DNA from: JAMLHH01 sp035515235
Lineage (GTDB): Bacteria; Bacteroidota; Bacteroidia; Chitinophagales; JADIYW01
Direction of reading: 5' to 3'
Length of the DNA: 64,000 bases
Assembly (NCBI GenBank): GCA_035515235.1
Contig: DATJBS010000054.1
Span: forward strand, 66,985 to 130,984
Shown: one piece after another, positions 36,272-45,771 of the stretch
Layout: each line of letters opens with the position of its first letter
Position numbering within the stretch: the stretch's first letter is position 1
Program-made: the position numbers and the translations under genes
The notes under the pieces: model-generated
Seen by the model: the letters and a program-made list of their open reading frames with translations, nothing else
What the model was told of the DNA's origin: nothing
Database searches by the model: none

Positions 36272-37095
36272 GCTTCCTCTTCAAAAATTCTTGAATGCTT
36301 CAAGAAGACTTCCTCTTTGTAAAATAATTTAGTGGTCTCTTCAAAAGAATCGGTATAATCAGAAACGAAGAATTGATGTTGAACCTTAGAGCTTTTATTG
36401 ATTAAATCAGAAGACTCTAATACCTTTTTTACGTACTGAGCTACAATTTCATTAGTAGCCAAAATTTCTACTTCACGGTGAGCATCTAGATAGAACTCAG
36501 CAATCTCTTTCTTAATTAATGGATAGTGAGTACATGCCAAAACCAATGCATTGATATCATCTAATACAGGTTCTGCTAGATATGCTTCAATTATTGCTTT
36601 ACTGATATCTCCCTTTATGAATCCTGACTCAATCATAGGAGCAAGTAAAGGAGTAGCTAAAGACTCTACGCGTGTGTTGGGATGTAAATGAAGGATTTTA
36701 TTGGGGAATATATTTGAACCTATAGTGGCTCTAGTGCCTATCACACCTACGTTATTGATTTTATTCAAATGGATATAATCGACAACTGGATCGATTACAT
36801 TTATAACTTGAACATCATGCTGTTTTGCAATTTCTTGCACATATTCAAAAGCCACAGAAGAGGCGCTATTACATGCGATAATAATGAGCTTGACATTGCA
36901 CCCTAACAAGAAGCTAGTAATAACAGAACAGTATCTTTTGATGGTATCTGGAGACTTATCACCATAAGGAAGATGAGCTGTATCACCAAAGTAGATAAGA
37001 CTCTCGTTTGGGAGTGTATTTAAAACAGCATTGGCGACCGTTAAGCCGCCAATACCAGAGTCAAATATTCCTATAGGACTTTCACTATGCTTCAT
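36268..37095 (-). CDS. murI: glutamate racemase
   Basis: 275 residues. Converts L- to D-glutamate for peptidoglycan. The two catalytic cysteines are Cys75 (IIACNSASS) and Cys188 (LVLACTHYPL), and the N-terminal GIFDSGIGGLTV carries the catalytic Asp. It is the last gene of a minus-strand envelope block and lies 6 bp after the second OmpH gene, an arrangement common in Bacteroidota. Confidence 0.95.
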   Translation of the reverse strand: MKHSESPIGIFDSGIGGLTVANAVLNTLPNESLIYFGDTAHLPYGDKSPDTIKRYCSVITSFLLGCNVKLIIIACNSASSVAFEYVQEIAKQHDVQVINVIDPVVDYIHLNKINNVGVIGTRATIGSNIFPNKILHLHPNTRVESLATPLLAPMIESGFIKGDISKAIIEAYLAEPVLDDINALVLACTHYPLIKKEIAEFYLDAHREVEILATNEIVAQYVKKVLESSDLINKSSKVQHQFFVSDYTDSFEETTKLFYKEEVFLKHSRIFEEEA

Positions 37096-37101
37096 GTTTT
37101 C

Positions 37102-37641
37102 TTATTTAGAAGCAGCAGTAGACAAGCCTAATTTTTTCTTTAATGGGTTGATTAAGTTTTCTGATTCGTCAGCATGTAAGATTGATCCTGCACTAGAATC
37201 AAAAATATAAGTATAACCACCATCTTTAGCTACATCAGCAATTGCTTTGTTGATTTTGTCAAATAATGGTTGGTATAAAGTTTGACGTTTTTTTGCTACT
37301 TTATCATCTGCTTGATCTTGGAAATCTTGGATTCTTTTTTCTAAATCTTGGATTTCTTTTGCTTTAAATTCTTGATCGATTTCTGTCAAAGACTTGTTTT
37401 GAACACCAGTTTGAAAATCTTGAATTTTCTTTTGGTACTCACCGTACATTTTCTCTAAGCTTGCATAAAGATCATTACCATATTTCTCTAAATCAGCATC
37501 AGCAGTTTTTTTCTCAGGTATAGCATCCAAAATCTCTAGTGAATTTACATAACCAAACTTATAAGCTTTGATTTGTGCATTTGCATTAAATGAAATTGCT
37601 GTCATAGCTACTACAGCTAGTGTAAAGATGATTTTTCTCAT
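37102..37641 (-). CDS. OmpH/Skp-family periplasmic chaperone (second copy)
   Basis: 179 residues with a signal peptide (cleavage near FNANA/QIKAY) and a long charged coiled coil (about 45-125) between two short beta elements, the jellyfish-like Skp layout. KFGYVNSLEILDAIPE at the N-terminus and GYTYIFDSS near the end are family motifs. Skp holds unfolded outer-membrane proteins for BamA. It follows a paralogue by 33 bp; both are downstream of bamA. Confidence 0.88.
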   Translation of the reverse strand: MRKIIFTLAVVAMTAISFNANAQIKAYKFGYVNSLEILDAIPEKKTADADLEKYGNDLYASLEKMYGEYQKKIQDFQTGVQNKSLTEIDQEFKAKEIQDLEKRIQDFQDQADDKVAKKRQTLYQPLFDKINKAIADVAKDGGYTYIFDSSAGSILHADESENLINPLKKKLGLSTAASK

Positions 37642-37674
37642 AATAATTGAATAGTTTTATTTGATTTAAAAAGG

Positions 37675-38187
37675 TTAAGGTTGGATAGCTTTAAGCACTT
37701 GCTCGCTTAAATCATATTTTGAATTAGTATACAATAAGGTAGATCCGCCTGCAGTCTTATCTAAGATAAAATCATATCCCAAATTCGTTGCAATTTTCTC
37801 TATAGCATTATAAACTTTCTCTTGTATCGGTTGAATCAGTTCTTGTCTTTTTTTGAACAAGTCTCCTTCGTATCCAAATCTTTGTTTTTGAAGCTCATTA
37901 GCTATTTGCTCTTTAGCTATAATTTCATCTTGACGTTTCTTTTTCATTTCATCCGTCAAAAGAAATTCTTCTGCTTGATACTTAGAATAAAGCTGTTTGA
38001 CATCATTCATTTTTGATTCGATTTCACTATTCCAAGTACCTACTAAGGCATCAAGTTTTTTCTGTGATTCATTATAAGCAGGAATTTTATCCAAAATATA
38101 ATCTGTATCTACATAAGCAAATCTCTGAGCATGAGCATTCATGACGCTCATCAAAGCAAAGGTTAAGGCAAACAGTAATTTTTTCAT
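37675..38187 (-). CDS. OmpH/Skp-family periplasmic chaperone (first copy)
   Basis: 170 residues. Signal peptide cleaved after NAHA, then RFAYVDTDYILDKIPAY, a charged helical arm (about 40-125) and the closing strand GYDFILDKTAGG. It is 10 bp after bamA. Compared with the next gene it has a similar length but a different coiled coil, so the two may form hetero-trimers or serve different clients (inference). Confidence 0.88.
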   Translation of the reverse strand: MKKLLFALTFALMSVMNAHAQRFAYVDTDYILDKIPAYNESQKKLDALVGTWNSEIESKMNDVKQLYSKYQAEEFLLTDEMKKKRQDEIIAKEQIANELQKQRFGYEGDLFKKRQELIQPIQEKVYNAIEKIATNLGYDFILDKTAGGSTLLYTNSKYDLSEQVLKAIQP

Positions 38188-38197
38188 ATTCTTCTAT

Positions 38198-40894
38198 TTA
38201 TTCAGGTTCAAACCCTAATATAATTGTAAAAGATCCATTTTTCGCAATATAATCGAAGAAACCTTTTGCTGATTGTATACGGTTATCGTCATCATTCTTA
38301 GGCTGGTCAAATCTTATGCCATAATCTACACCCAACAATCCGAACATCGGCAAGAACGCTCTAATACCTATACCCACACTCTTATTCAAACTGAATGGAT
38401 CGTAGTTTTTAAAGGTTCTATAACTATTACCTGCTTCAGCGAAGACTAATCCATAAATAGTAGCAGATGGATTTAAGGAGAATGGATATCTCAACTCCAT
38501 CGTGAATTTGTTAAAGATCGCATCACCACCATCATCTGAATAAACACCATATCCTCTTTGTGAAATGATATCTTGTCCAAATAAAACGATATTACTTGGA
38601 AGTCCATTACCACCGACTTCAAATCTCTCGAAAGGTGACAATCCCGTTTTTTTGCTATAATATCCTAAGAAACCAAATTTAGCAGAAGCTCTGAAAACCA
38701 ATTTATTTTTCTTATCTAAAGCTTGATACCAGTCTGCTGACATTCTCCATTTGTGATATTCTACCCATTTCCATTTATCTTCTACAGATACATCTTTATA
38801 GAAATCATCTTTTCTAAACATGGAATATGGCAATGTGAATTGACCTGAAAGACTCACGTTAGATCCACTTGTAGGATAAAGCGGTTGATCCATAGAGTTT
38901 CTAGAAAGTGTCAGTTTCAAGTTTAAGTTGTTAAAGTTTCCGTTTTCTATCGTAGCTTTTTCACTGTAAATTCTCTCGCTGAAATTATTCAAAGCATAGT
39001 TTTGATAATTCAATGAAGTTTGGAATACAAAATAATCATCAGGGAATTTTAATCTTGTTCCCAATGCTACTGAAGCACCATTGGTGATTTGACTTCCGTA
39101 AGCTTTATTAGTAGAATAGTTGATCAATTGGTATCTAGATCTAAATGCAGAGAAAGATAATGCATTAGGTTTTCTTCCACCTAACCAAGGCTCTGTAAAG
39201 GAGAAATTATACGTTTGATATTGCTTACCATTACTTTGAACACGGATACTTAATTTCTGACCATCTCCTGTAGGTAATGGAGTCCATGCTTTTTTCTCTT
39301 TAATGTTTTTTATAGAGAAGTTATTGAAGGATAATCCTAAAGTACCAATGATACCTTGAGATCCACCCCAACCTGCAGATAGCTCTATCTGGTCGGCTGA
39401 TTTTTCAGTCACTACATATTTAATATCTACAGTACCATCTTGAGGATTCGGCACAGGGACTACTTGAGTCGCTTGTGGATCGAAGAATCCTAAACTTGCG
39501 ATTTCTCTTTGTGATCTGATTAAATCTGTTCTACTAAATTTCTGACCTGGCATTGTTCTCAATTCTCTACGAATAACGTGCTCACTCGTTTTATCATTTC
39601 CTTCAATGATCACATTTTTGATAGTCGCTTGCGGACCTTCAGAAATTCTAATTTCTAAGTCAATAGAATCACCATAAATACCTGTTTCTTTTGGATCTAC
39701 TGAGAAGAATAAATAACCATCATCATAATATAAAGAAGAAACGTCAGCTCCATTAGGATCCATAGACAGTTTTTTCTGAAGTAATTCTGTGTTATAGACA
39801 TCTCCTTTTTTGATTCCCATGACTTTGCTCAATAATTCACTTGAATATTTAGCATTTCCTTTGAATTCAATATTTCTGAAATAGTATTTTTTGCCTTCGT
39901 TGACTTTAATTTTGATTTTCACATCATTTCTATCCGGCATGAATACTGTATCGTAAGTGATAGTAGCATCTCTATAACCTTCTTTGTTATACAAATCGAT
40001 TAAAGCTCTTTTGTCTGCGAAATATTTCTCTTCGTTGAATTTCGCTCCTTTGAACAAACTCAACACTACTCTTTCATCAAAGAAATTTTTAACTGAAGTA
40101 AAGTTGAAATTCGCTAAAGTATATAGTGCTTTCTTCAATCTTTTCTTATCTGTTAGAATTTCTTTATCAGAAGAATTAAATAACTTAATAGTCGTTTTCT
40201 GACGAGTTTCCTTCATCGATTTACGAACCTTCCCAATTTCTAAAGCTTCTATACCTTCAAATTCAATTGAAGAAATTTTGGCTTTACTTCCTTTATCTAC
40301 ATTGATATATACAGAAGCAGAGTTCAATGCAATGGTATCATTAACAGTTGAAAAAGTAATTTCTGGTGATAAATAACCTTTCTCTTTATAGAAATCTTGT
40401 ACTGTATTTCTAATGGTGTTCTCCAAAGAAGGCGTGATAGGTCTTCCTTTAAGGTTAGTGATTTTTTTAGAAATATCTTCCGCTTGTCCTTTCTTAATTC
40501 CTTTGAAAAAATAGTTTGACATTCTAGGTTTTTCTACTACATATAATAGCAAATCAACTCTTCCATTTTGGACATTATCTACTCGGAACTCTATATCCGT
40601 AAAAAGTCCTTGTTTCCACAAAGTTTTCACCGCTTTAGCGATTTCATCTCCAGGAATTTCAAGTTCTTGCTCGACAAAAATTCCAGTGATACTTCTGATG
40701 ATATTTTTATCAAAAAATTGTGACCCTATAATATCAAATTTATTGATGGTATATTTTTTTGGATCCTTATAATCGATGATTAGTTCCGACTCGTCGTCAG
40801 CTTTTATCACTTCACTTTCAGTATCTTGGGCTATTACATTGCCTACTAGCAGCAACATTATATATAGTGCAAATAAATGCTTAAAACGATTCAT
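38198..40894 (-). CDS. bamA: outer membrane protein assembly factor BamA
   Basis: 898 residues. A signal peptide (to about residue 22) is followed by five POTRA domains (about 50-480, e.g. NKFDIIGSQFFDK, FKGNAKYSSELL, VIIEGNDKTSEHVIRREL) and an Omp85 beta-barrel (about 510-898). The last residues (TIILGFEPE) differ from the usual terminal aromatic. BamA inserts barrel proteins into the outer membrane. Its first base is shared with the uppS stop codon, so it is translationally coupled, and the OmpH chaperones follow directly. Confidence 0.94.
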   Translation of the reverse strand: MNRFKHLFALYIMLLLVGNVIAQDTESEVIKADDESELIIDYKDPKKYTINKFDIIGSQFFDKNIIRSITGIFVEQELEIPGDEIAKAVKTLWKQGLFTDIEFRVDNVQNGRVDLLLYVVEKPRMSNYFFKGIKKGQAEDISKKITNLKGRPITPSLENTIRNTVQDFYKEKGYLSPEITFSTVNDTIALNSASVYINVDKGSKAKISSIEFEGIEALEIGKVRKSMKETRQKTTIKLFNSSDKEILTDKKRLKKALYTLANFNFTSVKNFFDERVVLSLFKGAKFNEEKYFADKRALIDLYNKEGYRDATITYDTVFMPDRNDVKIKIKVNEGKKYYFRNIEFKGNAKYSSELLSKVMGIKKGDVYNTELLQKKLSMDPNGADVSSLYYDDGYLFFSVDPKETGIYGDSIDLEIRISEGPQATIKNVIIEGNDKTSEHVIRRELRTMPGQKFSRTDLIRSQREIASLGFFDPQATQVVPVPNPQDGTVDIKYVVTEKSADQIELSAGWGGSQGIIGTLGLSFNNFSIKNIKEKKAWTPLPTGDGQKLSIRVQSNGKQYQTYNFSFTEPWLGGRKPNALSFSAFRSRYQLINYSTNKAYGSQITNGASVALGTRLKFPDDYFVFQTSLNYQNYALNNFSERIYSEKATIENGNFNNLNLKLTLSRNSMDQPLYPTSGSNVSLSGQFTLPYSMFRKDDFYKDVSVEDKWKWVEYHKWRMSADWYQALDKKNKLVFRASAKFGFLGYYSKKTGLSPFERFEVGGNGLPSNIVLFGQDIISQRGYGVYSDDGGDAIFNKFTMELRYPFSLNPSATIYGLVFAEAGNSYRTFKNYDPFSLNKSVGIGIRAFLPMFGLLGVDYGIRFDQPKNDDDNRIQSAKGFFDYIAKNGSFTIILGFEPE

Positions 40895-41655
40895 TAACTG
40901 TTAATTTGTTCACTGGTTTTACCAAATCTTCTTTCTCTTTGCTGAAATTGATAGATGAATGAATAAAGATCATCTTTTTCAATATCAGGCCAAAATTTTT
41001 CTGTAAACACAAATTCTGTATAGGCTAATTGCCACAACAAAAAATTGCTTATTCTGTGTTCTCCACTTGTTCTAATCAATAACTCAGGATCTGGGATGTT
41101 AGAGGTGTATAAATAATCTCTAATACTATCATGATTGAGCTGATCTAATGACAACTGACCACTTTGCAAATCTTTATGCATCTTCAAAAATGCATCGTAG
41201 ATTTCTTCTCTAGAACCATAACTCAATGCCAATGTCAAAGTCATTCGAGTATTGTCTTTAGTGGCTTCTATGGCTTTCAGCAAGCTCGCTTTGCAACTTT
41301 TAGGCAGATTATCAATATTGCCAATTGCATTTAATCTGATATTGTTTTTTTGAAGCGTTTTGATTTCTCCACCGATAGTCAAAACCAACAATTCCATTAA
41401 TGCTGTCACTTCAAAAGCTGGTCTATTCCAGTTTTCTGTTGAAAAAGCATACAAGGTCAAATATTTCACTCCTATTTCTGCACACGCTTCCGTAACTGCT
41501 CTTACTGCTTTCACTCCACTCTTATGCCCAAACACTCTAGGCTTGCCATGTAATTTTGCCCACCTACCATTACCATCCATAATGATTGCGATATGCTCAG
41601 GCAATTTATTGATCTCTAGGAGGTCTTTGATGTTTTGTGGTTTAATTTCTTCCAT
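40894..41655 (-). CDS. uppS: isoprenyl transferase (undecaprenyl diphosphate synthase)
   Basis: 253 residues from the ATG at 41655, which I prefer to an in-frame start at 41682 because it avoids overlap with the preceding gene and begins MEEIKPQN like homologues. The catalytic Asp is in IIMDGNGRWAK. HKSGVKAVRAVTEAC, YAFSTENWNRP and LLIRTSGEHRISNFLLWQ are the substrate motifs. It makes the lipid carrier for peptidoglycan and surface glycans. The stop overlaps the bamA start by one base. Confidence 0.94.
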   Translation of the reverse strand: MEEIKPQNIKDLLEINKLPEHIAIIMDGNGRWAKLHGKPRVFGHKSGVKAVRAVTEACAEIGVKYLTLYAFSTENWNRPAFEVTALMELLVLTIGGEIKTLQKNNIRLNAIGNIDNLPKSCKASLLKAIEATKDNTRMTLTLALSYGSREEIYDAFLKMHKDLQSGQLSLDQLNHDSIRDYLYTSNIPDPELLIRTSGEHRISNFLLWQLAYTEFVFTEKFWPDIEKDDLYSFIYQFQQRERRFGKTSEQINS

Positions 41656-41666
41656 AAAATAAGACT

Positions 41667-42539
41667 TTAAAATGTGGGACATTTTATGGTGTTAAATGTA
41701 TAGGTGATGCCAATACTATAAAAGTTGAACCTATCATTGTCTTTGGAGCTACCTCTTTGCTTACCTGGATACCCAATAAGAGCAATCCCTAATTCTGGAG
41801 ATCTATCCGATAAGATTTCTGAAACATTCACTCCATCTTTATAATAATTGAGTTGAGAAGCATCCACATATTTCCCACTTACATCATCTAGATTATCATT
41901 AAATGTTTTTCTTGTCATCACTTCAGCCTGCAAGGTGATATTGCGATTAATGCTCCATTTGATCCCTCCACCAAATGGTATAGATAGGGCATATGGACTA
42001 TATCCACTTTGTGTTTTTTCATTCACAGCATTAGCATTTTTCTGACCTTCTGTCCCCACTGGCTCTAGGAAATATTTTGTTCCCTTGTAATAGGTATAAC
42101 TTTTAAAATGATAAAACCCTACTCCTGCAAAAGCGTAAGGGGTCCAATTTTTCTTCTTTTTGACCTTACCTAAAGATTGAGCTCCTTGCTCCCAATCAAA
42201 AAAGTTGATTTCAAACAATCCACTAACTTCAGTAATATTAGACTGAAAATCAAGATTTCTTGTAGTGAGATAAGATTGAGAATTAGATAGTTTTGCATCA
42301 GAGGCTGCCACCCATGCATAGGATACTCCAGCTCTTAATGCCATTCTGTTATTGATATTATATCTATAAAAAACTCCTCCACCTACTCTATTTTGCTTAA
42401 AGGAATAATTAGGGTTTAAGTCGCCGAAGTAGTTAGTAGTAGCTACAAATAGCCCGTATTCACTCACTTGTGCGCTTAAATTTAAGGCACACAAACAATA
42501 CATTATCCCGCCGACCACTATTTTCAGCCAATTATTCAC
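41667..42539 (-). CDS. DUF6089-like outer-membrane protein
   Basis: 290 residues beginning at GTG. The signal peptide is cleaved near NLSAQ, followed by VSEYGLFVATTNYFGDLNP, a characteristic opening of the DUF6089 barrel family found between nadK and uppS in Bacteroidota. Alternating strands run to the C-terminus. A possible homology to OmpA-like eight-strand barrels is inferred. Conserved placement suggests an envelope-assembly role, but none is known. Confidence 0.82.
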   Translation of the reverse strand: MNNWLKIVVGGIMYCLCALNLSAQVSEYGLFVATTNYFGDLNPNYSFKQNRVGGGVFYRYNINNRMALRAGVSYAWVAASDAKLSNSQSYLTTRNLDFQSNITEVSGLFEINFFDWEQGAQSLGKVKKKKNWTPYAFAGVGFYHFKSYTYYKGTKYFLEPVGTEGQKNANAVNEKTQSGYSPYALSIPFGGGIKWSINRNITLQAEVMTRKTFNDNLDDVSGKYVDASQLNYYKDGVNVSEILSDRSPELGIALIGYPGKQRGSSKDNDRFNFYSIGITYTFNTIKCPTF

Positions 42540-42564
42540 TTATTTCTTCTCATTTTCGAGTGCA

Positions 42565-42572
42565 CAAAGATA
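42565..42572 (-). promoter_or_regulatory. candidate -7 element before the DUF6089-uppS-bamA genes
   Basis: TATCTTTG on the minus strand matches TAnnTTTG and lies 26 bp before the GTG at 42539. A TTTTG run lies 13 bp further upstream, which is closer than usual. It may be an internal promoter of the envelope block. Confidence 0.4.
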
Positions 42573-42677
42573 TGTAAATAACGTACAAAATGAATCAGAT
42601 TATATTCAATATACACTGATTCAGGATTTTAACATTATTTCGTCTTTCAAAAGAAAGGATTTCTATGCTGTTTCTAT

Positions 42678-43556
42678 TTAATTTCTGGTGTCTTCTCCCC
42701 ACATTAATTTTTTTCTTAAGGTCTTTATATAGGAAGTATCTGTCATTCTCAATAATTTAAATTGGAAAGATTCTCTTCGAATTGCCAACTTAAAGTCTCT
42801 TTCCACTTTTTTGTATCTTGAGTCAATTGAACACAAATATGATTTTGCTCGTGTTTCTACTTCGAATGAAAGTACAGTATTGTCAGGCACTACCAAAGGT
42901 CTTGCATTGAGATTATGTGGCGCAACTGGAGTCAAAACAAACGTATTCGCTATGGGAAAAACAATAGGCCCTCCGCAACTCAATGAATATGCTGTAGATC
43001 CTGTAGGCGTGCAGGCTATTAATCCATCTGCCCAAAATGAATTCAAGAATTCCCCATTCAAATAAGTATGAACTATAATCATGGAGGAAGAATCTGTCTT
43101 CTGTAAAGTCAACTCATTTAATCCATAATTCACCTCACCAAAAACATCTCTTGAAGTTTCTACGTGCATCAAAGTTCTATCTTCTATGATATAGTTATGA
43201 CTATGAATGGCTTGGACAAGATCGTTTATATTATACTTATTGATATCAGCTAAAAACCCTAAACGTCCTACATTTATACCTGCTACCGGAATCCCACTAT
43301 CTCTCACAAAATGAACGGTATCTAACAAAGTACCATCTCCACCTATTGAAATCAAAATATCTACTTGATCGACAAGGTCTAGATGAGTTTTAAAAGAAAA
43401 TAATGGAGGTAATAAAGAGATTTGCTTTTTAAAAGACTTTAGGTAAGGTTCGTAAACTGTAATTTGATATCCCAAATGATGTAATGCATGAATTAAATCA
43501 GGTAAATAAGGCAAATGGTCTTTTTTGAAAACTTTGCTATATATGGCTATGTTCAT
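42678..43556 (-). CDS. nadK: NAD kinase
   Basis: 292 residues. Phosphorylates NAD to NADP. The GGDGT motif (ISIGGDGTLLD, near 74) provides the catalytic Asp. GRLGFLAD, TPTGSTAYSLSCGGP (near 182) and APHNLNARPLV are further family motifs. It stands 52 bp after a BamA-like gene and 138 bp before the DUF6089 gene in a conserved Bacteroidota order. Confidence 0.94.
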   Translation of the reverse strand: MNIAIYSKVFKKDHLPYLPDLIHALHHLGYQITVYEPYLKSFKKQISLLPPLFSFKTHLDLVDQVDILISIGGDGTLLDTVHFVRDSGIPVAGINVGRLGFLADINKYNINDLVQAIHSHNYIIEDRTLMHVETSRDVFGEVNYGLNELTLQKTDSSSMIIVHTYLNGEFLNSFWADGLIACTPTGSTAYSLSCGGPIVFPIANTFVLTPVAPHNLNARPLVVPDNTVLSFEVETRAKSYLCSIDSRYKKVERDFKLAIRRESFQFKLLRMTDTSYIKTLRKKLMWGEDTRN

Positions 43557-43608
43557 TTGAAAAAATCTCTAATGCTAAAGTTAATCTATTCTTTCGGTTT
43601 GAAAAATT

Positions 43609-45054
43609 TTACTTAAAAGGCAATTCTAGATGTATGAAAAATCCATGTTTCTTTTCACGGTTGATAGAGTATTCCATTCTAATTAATCTATCATATAATA
43701 CTAAAATATCGAGACCTACACCTGTCCCCATCATCCATTTATTACGTAAAGTATTAAATTCTGTAAAATATTTATCCTCTACATAACCGGCATCCAAATA
43801 TGTTTTCAAATAAAAATCGATTGGAAAAACTTGCTTAGGGACTTTATTTGCTTTTTTCTTATTGAATGATAATCTTAAAGAACCGAGCTTATATCTGTAT
43901 TCATTTTTTATAAGGGCATAACTTTGACCATCTATTACATATAACTCGTATCCTCTTACAAAATCCTGCTCATACCCTAAACCGCTTTGAATATTATAAG
44001 GTTGCTTGGAAGGGTAAGACGCTTTTAGTTTTATAGAATGTCCTGTAGAATGTTTTTCGTATTTATCTAAAGTGAAAAATTTACTAGCAAATAAAGAAGT
44101 TGTAGTCATATTGACTTGCTTTTGTAGTCCTAGCCCATAGTTAGTTATAGAGCCTTCCACTTGAAATCCTCTTGTAGGATATGCTTTTAAAGTTCTTTTG
44201 TCAATATCAAAACCATATTTTAAGGATACCGCTATTTGTTGATTTGCACCATTCAAAAAATAATCTTGATTCAATTGACTGATTTTATCATCTACCCATC
44301 TATAGCTAAATTTCCCTTCTACGTAATGTTGGATATAAATATTTTTATGCAATAATAATCGTGAAGACAAATCCACCGATCTTTTAATCATATCATCATC
44401 ATAGTAGAACAATAGCTTGTCTTTATATGTATCATAAGCCATCCTCTTCGTCTGCATCATCATGACATTAAAAGAAGCACCGAACCTACCGTTTCTAGAG
44501 AGATTAGGCATCTGATAATCGAGTGTAAGCATTTGCGCAAAGCCCAAAGAGCCTGAGATATTTAAGGTTTCATTTCTGCCTCTAAAATTAGCCCAATTGA
44601 CTGCAACTCCATATTGAATTCGCTTAAAATCGTGATTTCTATCTACCCACCATTCGTTAAGGTTTCTATCTGCTAATTGGAAAATTGGAATAGGAGTGAT
44701 ATACCATTTCTCTATAACTGTTACATGAAGATCGAGTCCATCTTCTTCCCAGTTTTTAATATTCATTTGAACATCACTGAATAATTTAGTATTCAATAAA
44801 TTCAATTTGATTCTATCCAAGACTCCTGCAATGTTACTGATAGGCAATGAATCACCAATACCAAAACCTAATTCTCTAACTACTACTTTCTCTTGTGTTT
44901 TTTTATTGCCACTAATAACAATGTCTTTGATAACTACCTTTTCTCCTGTCCCTTTAATAATATTGGAAATAGATGGAACTTTTATTTGCGCCTCTAGCTG
45001 AGTATAACAAATCAAACACCATACTACGCCCAGAAAATACTTATAATACGACAA
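43609..45054 (-). CDS. BamA/TamA-like outer-membrane protein with one POTRA domain
   Basis: 481 residues from a TTG start. Signal peptide to about residue 22, one POTRA-like domain (about 37-115, VVIKDIVISGNKKTQEKVVVREL) and a 16-strand-type Omp85 barrel (about 125-481, closing FFIHLELPF then K). It is much smaller than BamA in the same block and lacks four POTRA domains, so it is a separate Omp85 protein. A role in lipid or protein handling at the outer membrane is likely but unproven. Confidence 0.82.
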   Translation of the reverse strand: MSYYKYFLGVVWCLICYTQLEAQIKVPSISNIIKGTGEKVVIKDIVISGNKKTQEKVVVRELGFGIGDSLPISNIAGVLDRIKLNLLNTKLFSDVQMNIKNWEEDGLDLHVTVIEKWYITPIPIFQLADRNLNEWWVDRNHDFKRIQYGVAVNWANFRGRNETLNISGSLGFAQMLTLDYQMPNLSRNGRFGASFNVMMMQTKRMAYDTYKDKLLFYYDDDMIKRSVDLSSRLLLHKNIYIQHYVEGKFSYRWVDDKISQLNQDYFLNGANQQIAVSLKYGFDIDKRTLKAYPTRGFQVEGSITNYGLGLQKQVNMTTTSLFASKFFTLDKYEKHSTGHSIKLKASYPSKQPYNIQSGLGYEQDFVRGYELYVIDGQSYALIKNEYRYKLGSLRLSFNKKKANKVPKQVFPIDFYLKTYLDAGYVEDKYFTEFNTLRNKWMMGTGVGLDILVLYDRLIRMEYSINREKKHGFFIHLELPFK

Positions 45055-45109
45055 ATGATATAGATTGATACAATAAAATTATTGGTAATATTAAAAATAC
45101 AGCGCTTTT

Positions 45110-45769
45110 TTAGACATTGAGATACATCATTAAAGAATCATATCTTTCTTGAATATCTTCTTCACTTGAAGTGGTGTTAAATTCTGCTATGACTTGATAA
45201 TGATATCTTTCGAAAGATGAAATAATTTCTTTTAAATCTAGTTTATTGACTTTAATTGTAATCAATAAGTTCTCAATATTGGAACTGTTAGAGATATAAG
45301 AATAAATCACATTGGCATTATTGCTTTCAACAATTCTAGAAATCTCAGTCATAGAGTAATGAATAGCTTTGATTTCAAGAACAATTATTCCTCCTGCCAT
45401 TTCTATTGCTCTATCTTTTCCTATAAATTCAATTACGGAACGATGAGTTACAACACCTACATATTGAAAATCGTGATCGACTATTGCTAAAAAGCCATCT
45501 TTTACAAAATTTGGATTTCTAAGAATATTCAATAAATGCTCGTCAAAATTGATGGGTAATCTTTCTATTAATAAGGAAGCTACCAAATTGTTATCATCCT
45601 CACTATCTAATAAATCTTCTTCCTGAACATTCCCTAGATATCTATTCTCTTGATCTACGATGGGAATTCTTTGAATAGCATTTGTTTGCATGATAGACAA
45701 TGCTCTATCTACAGTATCATTTAAAGATAAAGTAGGTATGGAAACGTCTATTAATAGATTTGCAAACAT
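45110..45769 (-). CDS. CBS-domain protein
   Basis: 219 residues with two CBS motifs (about 7-60, LNDTVDRALSIMQTNAIQRIPIV, and about 75-128, FLAIVDHDFQYVGVVTHRSVIEF) and an ACT-like C-terminal part (about 140-205). CBS pairs bind adenylates and sense energy state. It follows the alpha/beta hydrolase by 2 bp and stands upstream of the BamA-like gene, a placement seen in other Bacteroidota envelope blocks. The partner it regulates is unknown. Confidence 0.85.
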   Translation of the reverse strand: MFANLLIDVSIPTLSLNDTVDRALSIMQTNAIQRIPIVDQENRYLGNVQEEDLLDSEDDNNLVASLLIERLPINFDEHLLNILRNPNFVKDGFLAIVDHDFQYVGVVTHRSVIEFIGKDRAIEMAGGIIVLEIKAIHYSMTEISRIVESNNANVIYSYISNSSNIENLLITIKVNKLDLKEIISSFERYHYQVIAEFNTTSSEEDIQERYDSLMMYLNV

Positions 45770-45771
45770 TA

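Noticed and set aside
41360..41662. 100-codon plus-strand ORF opposite uppS
   Set aside because: Antisense to uppS, whose motifs are complete.
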